Assembly: GCA_944332375.1 (NCBI GenBank)
Contig: CALVJU010000115.1
Coordinates: 1 to 18,029, forward strand
Length of the DNA stretch: 18,029 bases
Direction of reading: 5' to 3'
DNA from: an uncultured Bacilli bacterium
GTDB lineage: Bacteria; Bacillota_I; Bacilli_A; RF39; UBA660
A program made the position numbers and the translations under genes. How positions within the stretch are numbered: the first letter of the stretch is position 1; every line of letters starts with the position of its first letter. The notes below the pieces were generated by a model. It made no database searches, was not told the origin of the DNA, and saw only the letters and a list, made by a program, of their open reading frames with translations. Shown here piece by piece: positions 13,952 through 18,029 of this stretch.

Positions 13952-14986
13952 TTACTTCTTCCTTCCTTTTAAATTTAATGTAATACCCCCGATAATCATA
14001 CCAAGATAGTATGTTAAAAATCTCCAGATGATCATACTTGCGTTTAAGACGCTTCCTTTTAAGAAGTTTCCATAGAATGCCATGTAACTATACTCTAGCC
14101 CTCCTGTACCACCAGGAATTGGGACAAAGGCTCCAATCAACATCACATAAGCACTTGCGACAACAGATTCAACACCAGTGAAAGCATCTGGTACTCCCAT
14201 TCCATAGACAACAGCAAGTGGAATTAAATATAAACAGACCAAAGATAAGAAGTTTAAGAAGATATTATAAATAAAACTCTTTTTATCTTTCATTAATAAC
14301 TTCGCACCTTCATGAAAGTTATCAATCGAATCACTTAATTTATCCATAACTGTTTCCTTATTCTTGATAATATGCATGCGATATAAAAGAGAGACTGTTT
14401 TTTGAATGATAAAACGATTAAATTTCTTAGCAAAAGCAATCACAAATAATCCAACAGTAACTAAGGTATTGATGATAAAACCGAGCGTTGTTAAATCTCT
14501 TAGTATTCCAGATTCTTTAAAAATGTGAAAGACAGAATTATATAAAATAGCAAGTACGCCAAGTAATACTAAAGCAATTTGATAGACAATGAAATTCTGC
14601 ATAATAATATTGGTACCATCACCGAGACGAATTCCATCTTTTTTTAGTATATATACTTGAAATGGTTGTCCTCCTGTAGCAAAGGGAGTTACACCATTTA
14701 AAAACTGTGTTGTAAGTGTTAATTTGAATGACTTTAAGAAGTGATATTGATTTGTAAATTTTTTTATTAAGATATGTAAAGAGACACTTCTTAAATAGAA
14801 ACTAGCAAATAAAAGTAGTACTCCAACTAAGAACCACAATGGATTCATGGTAAAGATTTCATGAATAATTAATTCAAAGTTATCTTTTAATGAGAAATAT
14901 AAGACGATTCCGGTCACAGCAATCAATAAAATAATGTTGAAAACACTGCTTACTTTTTTCTTTTCTGATTTCAAGTTCTGTGACAC
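13952..14986 (-). CDS. flippase-like membrane protein (LPG synthase TM / COG0392)
   Basis: 344 aa, about eight membrane helices, basic N-terminus. Marker motifs are FLNGVTPFATGGQPFQVYIL (about 94-113) and FVPIPGGTGGLEYSY (about 297-311), characteristic of the lysylphosphatidylglycerol synthase transmembrane family (UPF0104/COG0392, often called flippase-like). It has no aminoacyl-transferase domain, so it is not MprF itself. Placed directly before the GT4 gene, it probably handles the same lipid or glycolipid, for example its transfer across the membrane; that is inference. The start is unsure: GTG at 14986 has a weak site, whereas TTG at 14974 has AGGTG nine bases ahead. The gene begins 7 bp after pgk ends. 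Confidence 0.85.
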   Translation of the reverse strand: MSQNLKSEKKKVSSVFNIILLIAVTGIVLYFSLKDNFELIIHEIFTMNPLWFLVGVLLLFASFYLRSVSLHILIKKFTNQYHFLKSFKLTLTTQFLNGVTPFATGGQPFQVYILKKDGIRLGDGTNIIMQNFIVYQIALVLLGVLAILYNSVFHIFKESGILRDLTTLGFIINTLVTVGLFVIAFAKKFNRFIIQKTVSLLYRMHIIKNKETVMDKLSDSIDNFHEGAKLLMKDKKSFIYNIFLNFLSLVCLYLIPLAVVYGMGVPDAFTGVESVVASAYVMLIGAFVPIPGGTGGLEYSYMAFYGNFLKGSVLNASMIIWRFLTYYLGMIIGGITLNLKGRKK

Positions 14987-14993
14987 CTACTTT

Positions 14994-16172
14994 CTATTTT
15001 TCTGAAATACATGTGATTCCAGGGAGTTGTTTTCCTTCTAATAATTCTAAGGAAGCACCACCACCTGTAGAAATATGGGTAAAGTAAGACTGATATCCTA
15101 ATGATTGTACAGCACTAGCAGTATCTCCTCCACCGACAACTGTTTTTCCTTCTACTTGTTTCATTGCTTCACAAAGGGCAATTGTTCCCTTTTGGAAAGA
15201 TGGATTTTCAAATAATCCAACTGGTCCATTCCAAATTACAGTATGGCTTTGTTTTATAAGATCTGTAAATTGAGAAATGGTTTGATCTCCAATGTCTAAT
15301 CCCATATCGGTTGGTTCTGTTTCTTCTACTTTTTTTAGTGTTCCTACTCCTTCTGTAGAATCAGATACATAGTGATCGGTTGGTAAAACAATTTTATCTG
15401 GATATTGTTTTAACATTTCTTTACAAAATTCAATGGATTCTGTATCTAATAAAGAAGTTCCAATTTCATATCCAAGGGATTTTAAGAATGTATAAGCCAT
15501 TCCTCCACCAATTAAGATATGATCTGCTTTGGTAACTAGGTTTTCTATGACTTTGATTTTATCGCTGACTTTTGCTCCTCCTAATATAACTGTAAATGGT
15601 CTTTCTGGGTTTGCGACGACTTGTTCGATATTTTCGATTTCTTTTTCTACAAGAAAACCGATTCCACTTGGTAAATGGGATGCGATTCCTACGTTTGAGG
15701 CATGTTCTCTATGACAAGTACCAAAAGCATCATTGATATAAAGATCTCCTAAAGAAGCCCAATAACGGCCTAATTCTGGATCGTTTTTGCTCTCTTTTTT
15801 TCCATCTAAATCTTCATATCTTGTATTTTGGATTAAGATCACATCTTTCTCATTCATGTGAGCAATCGCATCTTCTAATTCTTTTCCTCTTGTTTCTGGA
15901 ATAAATAATACTTCTTGGTTTAATAATTCACTAAGACGAACTGCAACAGGTTTTAAATCATTTTTCGCCTTATCACTTTCTTCTTTGATACGACCTAAAT
16001 GAGATAGTAAAATGACTTTGGCACCATGATCTAATGCATACTGGATGGTTGGTAAACTAGATTGAATACGATAGTCATCTGTAATCACACCATCTTTCAT
16101 TGGCACATTAAAATCACAACGAATAAGTACCTTCTTATTACTTAAATCATAATCTCTAATCGTTTTTTTCAT
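14994..16172 (-). CDS. pgk: phosphoglycerate kinase
   Basis: ATP-forming glycolytic enzyme (1,3-bisphosphoglycerate + ADP to 3-phosphoglycerate + ATP). 392 aa, normal. N-terminal substrate-binding RCDFNVP (18-24) and LLSHLGR (55-61), NDAFGTCHREHAS, LGGAKVSDKI, GGGMAYTFLK, WNGPVGLFE and the C-terminal nucleotide site VVGGGDTASAV and STGGGASLELLEGK are all present. The ATG overlaps the preceding stop as ATGA, with GGAG eight bases upstream. Second gene of the operon that also holds the flippase, glycosyltransferase and tpiA. No gap gene is adjacent, unlike the common gap-pgk-tpi arrangement of Bacilli. Confidence 0.97.
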   Translation of the reverse strand: MKKTIRDYDLSNKKVLIRCDFNVPMKDGVITDDYRIQSSLPTIQYALDHGAKVILLSHLGRIKEESDKAKNDLKPVAVRLSELLNQEVLFIPETRGKELEDAIAHMNEKDVILIQNTRYEDLDGKKESKNDPELGRYWASLGDLYINDAFGTCHREHASNVGIASHLPSGIGFLVEKEIENIEQVVANPERPFTVILGGAKVSDKIKVIENLVTKADHILIGGGMAYTFLKSLGYEIGTSLLDTESIEFCKEMLKQYPDKIVLPTDHYVSDSTEGVGTLKKVEETEPTDMGLDIGDQTISQFTDLIKQSHTVIWNGPVGLFENPSFQKGTIALCEAMKQVEGKTVVGGGDTASAVQSLGYQSYFTHISTGGGASLELLEGKQLPGITCISEK

Positions 16173-16492
16173 TTTTTCAACTCCAATTCTAAATTGAATG
16201 TATGATCTGCATTCATATAAATTCTAACAATATCATTCTCTGTAAAAGAAGAGGCAATGTTTTTACTTAAATACCCTTCTCTTTGTAGTCTCGGTATAGA
16301 AATTGTACTTTCATAACCAACCATAAATTGATCTTGTTTTGATAAAAAATAGTTCTCTGTTGCCTCGTATATTTCTTTTCTTATCTTCTCTTCTTCTTTT
16401 TCTTTTTGGGCATGAGAAAATAAAGTAGAAAAAAGAACAGAAATCAAAATAACAAAACAAACTGAAATAAACAAAATAGGTTTCTTTTTCAT
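16169..16492 (-). CDS. small membrane-anchored protein preceding pgk
   Basis: A 107-aa protein I cannot assign. It has an N-terminal membrane anchor or signal (MKKKPILFISVCFVILISVL, residues 1-20, extending to about 26), a Lys/Glu-rich linker (about 30-40), and a small extracytoplasmic domain ending in strands (IVRIYMNADHTFNLELELKK). I chose the ATG at 16492 since a typical signal follows it and an earlier ATG at 16525 lies in the -10 box; its ribosome site GGAG is rather far (11 bases). Its stop overlaps the pgk ATG (ATGA), so it may influence pgk translation. It is the first gene of the glycolysis/glycolipid operon. Confidence 0.7.
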   Translation of the reverse strand: MKKKPILFISVCFVILISVLFSTLFSHAQKEKEEEKIRKEIYEATENYFLSKQDQFMVGYESTISIPRLQREGYLSKNIASSFTENDIVRIYMNADHTFNLELELKK

Positions 16493-16523
16493 ATATGATA
16501 CAACTCCATATCCATACATTACC

Positions 16524-16551
16524 ATTTTATCATGTTTCTAAAATTTTACAA
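16524..16551 (-). promoter_or_regulatory. promoter of the pgk-flippase-GT-tpiA operon
   Basis: TTGTAA (16551-16546), 16 bases, TAAAAT (16529-16524) on the minus strand, just after the upstream gene's terminator. No other promoter of similar quality is seen before tpiA ends. Confidence 0.55.
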
Positions 16552-16586
16552 ATAAAATATCACCAAGTGACGGAATTGTAAGAAAA

Positions 16587-16608
16587 AAGTAAGAACAAAC
16601 GCTTACTT
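16587..16608 (-). terminator. terminator after the zinc-ribbon membrane protein gene
   Basis: A 7-bp stem (16587-16593 aagtaag with 16602-16608 cttactt), 8-base loop, then four further T on the minus strand, seven bases after the stop. Confidence 0.7.
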
Positions 16609-16614
16609 CTCCTA

Positions 16615-17649
16615 TTATACTTCCATATCTACGAGTACATTTAAAATCTCATTGACATCTCCACTTGGGATGACGGAAGAACCATCCTGATTAGAAAATA
16701 ATACCATAAAAGATCGATCTTTCAACTTAAATAATGCGACTTTTCCTTGTTTCCCATCTACAAGGCGGAATTGAAATAACAAGATTTCTGCTTGATTGAT
16801 TGTTTTGATACTTCCGTTATATATTTCGATATTCTCATTTCCCTCTCTAAAATAAAGTTCTACTAAAACAGGGGATTTTTGATAAGCACTGAACAAATTA
16901 TCTACATCAATTGTACTTTCTGAGAGAACTGCATCAATTCCATGATAGTCAATTAAAAGTCTATCCTCTACTTCTGATACATCCATTGTAACTGGAATAC
17001 TTAATTGATAATCATTCCAATAGACATCCTTTGACATTACTCCATCAGTAAAAGGAGCAAATACGAAAAGAAGAATAGGAACAAGAACTGCGACAAGAAT
17101 CATACGATATCCAATTTGTATTGGAGTTTTAGATGCATAGATATCTGGATAAATCTTACTGATTTGATATTGATAAATCATTCTTACAAATATCATAGAA
17201 ATCATATAAATAAGTATATTAAATAAGAACGTTTCTGCAAAAAAGAGACAAGGTATGATCCAATCAATAAAAATATAAATAAGAAATCTAGAAACCTTTT
17301 CTCTAGGAATCGCACCCTTTTTTAATAACTCATTGATGATTAAGTAGTGACTACCTACAATGAGTACTACAGGAAATAAAATATAACTTGCGGCAATGAG
17401 TTGGGTTGCTAGTTCTGATGAACCAAAAATAAGAGTGATGATGGATATAGCCAGATAATAAAATATATCACAAAATAGAAAATAAAATAGAAAAGTACAA
17501 AGAATCAACGATGCATATAAAAGATTGGTCTTCCAAAGAGGATTCTTTGATACATTGGAATCTAAATTGTCATTTACAGAAACATAACCGCAATTAGGAC
17601 ATACAATCATACCCTCTGGTAACATTGTGCCACAGTTTTTACACTTCAT
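16615..17649 (-). CDS. zinc-ribbon multi-pass membrane protein
   Basis: A 344-aa protein with an N-terminal zinc ribbon, CKNCG (3-7) and CPNCG (17-21). A hydrophobic region with five or six membrane helices (about 41-200) follows, then a soluble C-terminal domain (about 200-344) of alternating strands, e.g. LVELYFREGNENIEIYNGSI and EILLFQFRLVDGKQGKVALF. Zinc-ribbon plus membrane-domain proteins are common in Firmicutes but most have no known role; I cannot name this one. If there are five helices the C-terminal domain is outside; with six it is inside. The ATG has AGAGGAG seven bases upstream, with an extended -10 element further up. Single gene with its own terminator, unrelated in obvious ways to the neighbouring operon. 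Confidence 0.8.
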   Translation of the reverse strand: MKCKNCGTMLPEGMIVCPNCGYVSVNDNLDSNVSKNPLWKTNLLYASLILCTFLFYFLFCDIFYYLAISIITLIFGSSELATQLIAASYILFPVVLIVGSHYLIINELLKKGAIPREKVSRFLIYIFIDWIIPCLFFAETFLFNILIYMISMIFVRMIYQYQISKIYPDIYASKTPIQIGYRMILVAVLVPILLFVFAPFTDGVMSKDVYWNDYQLSIPVTMDVSEVEDRLLIDYHGIDAVLSESTIDVDNLFSAYQKSPVLVELYFREGNENIEIYNGSIKTINQAEILLFQFRLVDGKQGKVALFKLKDRSFMVLFSNQDGSSVIPSGDVNEILNVLVDMEV

Positions 17650-17674
17650 AAAAACACTCCTCTACTCTGTTACC

Positions 17675-17699
17675 AGTATATCATATTTTCATATGATAT
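17675..17699 (-). promoter_or_regulatory. extended -10 element with overlapping inverted repeat
   Basis: TGATATACT (17683-17675) is an extended -10 before the zinc-ribbon gene; no good -35 is seen. A perfect 9-bp inverted repeat (17678-17686 with 17691-17699, loop of four) covers the -10 and spacer, where an operator would sit. In such AT-rich sequence it may be chance. Confidence 0.4.
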
Positions 17700-17771
17700 T
17701 GTTTATTTTTTTTTTGCGAATTGTATTCATGCTTTGTTTCTGAATAGACAAAATCAAATATGAATCAAAAA

Positions 17772-17790
17772 AGCTAGAATTGTTCTAGCT
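17772..17790 (-). terminator. terminator of an upstream minus-strand transcript
   Basis: An 8-bp perfect stem (17772-17779 agctagaa with 17783-17790 ttctagct), 3-base loop and six T on the minus strand. It implies a transcript entering from the right. Confidence 0.75.
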
Positions 17791-17970
17791 CATTGATAAA
17801 ACGAATGGATTTGTTTTTGAGCCATTACCACACCGAAAACAGCTTCCTTTATATTTCAAATACAAAAAAGATAGAGAGTCTTTATCTAATTTGCCCCTGG
17901 TAACATTATGTTAATATAATGGTTCTTTCTCATAACTCTCACCTAACTCTTATATGTATACCCTAATAAA
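17791..17970 (-). other. non-coding stretch with small ORF or gene-remnant traces
   Basis: No convincing gene. On the minus strand an ATG at 17933 has AGGTGAG four bases ahead, a good ribosome site, but the frame stops after 15 codons (TAG at 17886-17888). A second frame then stays open with a CFRCG motif to a TAG in the stem of the following terminator, and a third frame reads EAVFGVVMAQKQIHSFYQ before its stop at 17795. This could be a decayed small gene, a leader or a small RNA ending at the 17772-17790 terminator. All of it could also be chance. Confidence 0.25.
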
Positions 17971-18029
17971 TTAAATTTTTTTCATCTTTATCGGTTCATC
18001 AGAAACTTTTTTTACTTCAAATTCTTCTA
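17971..18029 (-). CDS. C-terminal end of a minus-strand gene, cut by window edge
   Basis: Only one minus-strand frame is open at the right edge. It gives EEFEVKKVSDEPIKMKKI and a TAA at 17971-17973. The charged composition is plausible for a protein tail, but 18 residues do not allow a family call. The downstream terminator at 17772-17790 supports a transcript coming from this side. Confidence 0.4.
   Translation of the reverse strand, partial: EEFEVKKVSDEPIKMKKI

Noticed and set aside
13952..14986. MprF (lysyl-phosphatidylglycerol synthase) for the flippase-like gene
   Set aside because: Only the membrane domain family is present; the large C-terminal aminoacyl-transferase domain of MprF is missing.
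17744..17753. Possible 0A box (TTTTGTCTAT on the minus strand) upstream of the zinc-ribbon gene
   Set aside because: A single imperfect copy without a paired site or nearby promoter; expected by chance in AT-rich DNA.
1..18029. Mobile element, CRISPR array, tRNA or riboswitch
   Set aside because: I saw no transposase, recombinase, regular direct repeats, tRNA-like cloverleaf, or leader with a recognisable riboswitch core; intergenic gaps are mostly under 130 bp and explained by promoters and terminators.

Overview
The window is AT-rich bacterial chromosome from a low-GC Gram-positive lineage of the class Bacilli. An Erysipelotrichales/RF39-like gut member is my best guess, by inference only. 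The signs are very low GC, compact operons with Shine-Dalgarno sites, sigma-A type promoters (TTGACA/TATAAT), TGA used as a stop (so not the Mycoplasma code), a Spo0A homologue, and a lipoglycan-type glycosyltransferase. I see no IS element, phage gene, CRISPR array, tRNA or rRNA. Nearly all genes are on the minus strand; two are on the plus strand.

Left part (1-5790): a dusB-like tRNA-dihydrouridine synthase gene leads a pair with an RDD-family membrane protein that runs off the left edge. A DUF4186 gene (plus) then converges on an RdgB/HAM1-type NTP pyrophosphatase gene. That gene is last in a tightly coupled minus-strand operon, preceded by a 77-aa protein, a 99-aa protein and a 585-aa two-pass membrane protein, none of which I can assign. 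A P-loop kinase-like gene is divergent from this operon.

Middle (5788-9740): an extracytoplasmic phosphodiester glycosidase (NAGPA) gene overlaps a 454-aa membrane-anchored protein with two copies of one domain. Upstream is gpmI (cofactor-independent phosphoglycerate mutase).

Right-middle (9800-11980): a Nudix hydrolase, a small HExxH zincin-like protein and Spo0A, each with its own promoter. Spo0A has two tandem 0A-box-like sites 10 bp apart upstream, which suggests autoregulation.

Right part (11990-17650): one operon, promoter at about 16540 and terminator at about 12000, carries a small anchored protein, pgk, a flippase-like membrane protein, a GT4 glycosyltransferase and a slightly divergent tpiA. 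Glycolysis (Pgk, TpiA, with GpmI nearby) is thus genetically interleaved with what looks like glycolipid/lipoteichoic-anchor synthesis. Upstream is a zinc-ribbon multi-pass membrane protein, then about 320 bp without a convincing gene, then the last codons of another minus-strand gene at the right edge.

Recurring architecture: intrinsic terminators are folded into the final codons of genes so that stop codons lie in the hairpin stem. In four genes the longest open frame starts with a codon inside the promoter, so I chose shorter starts (Nudix, zincin, Spo0A, and the small protein before pgk).
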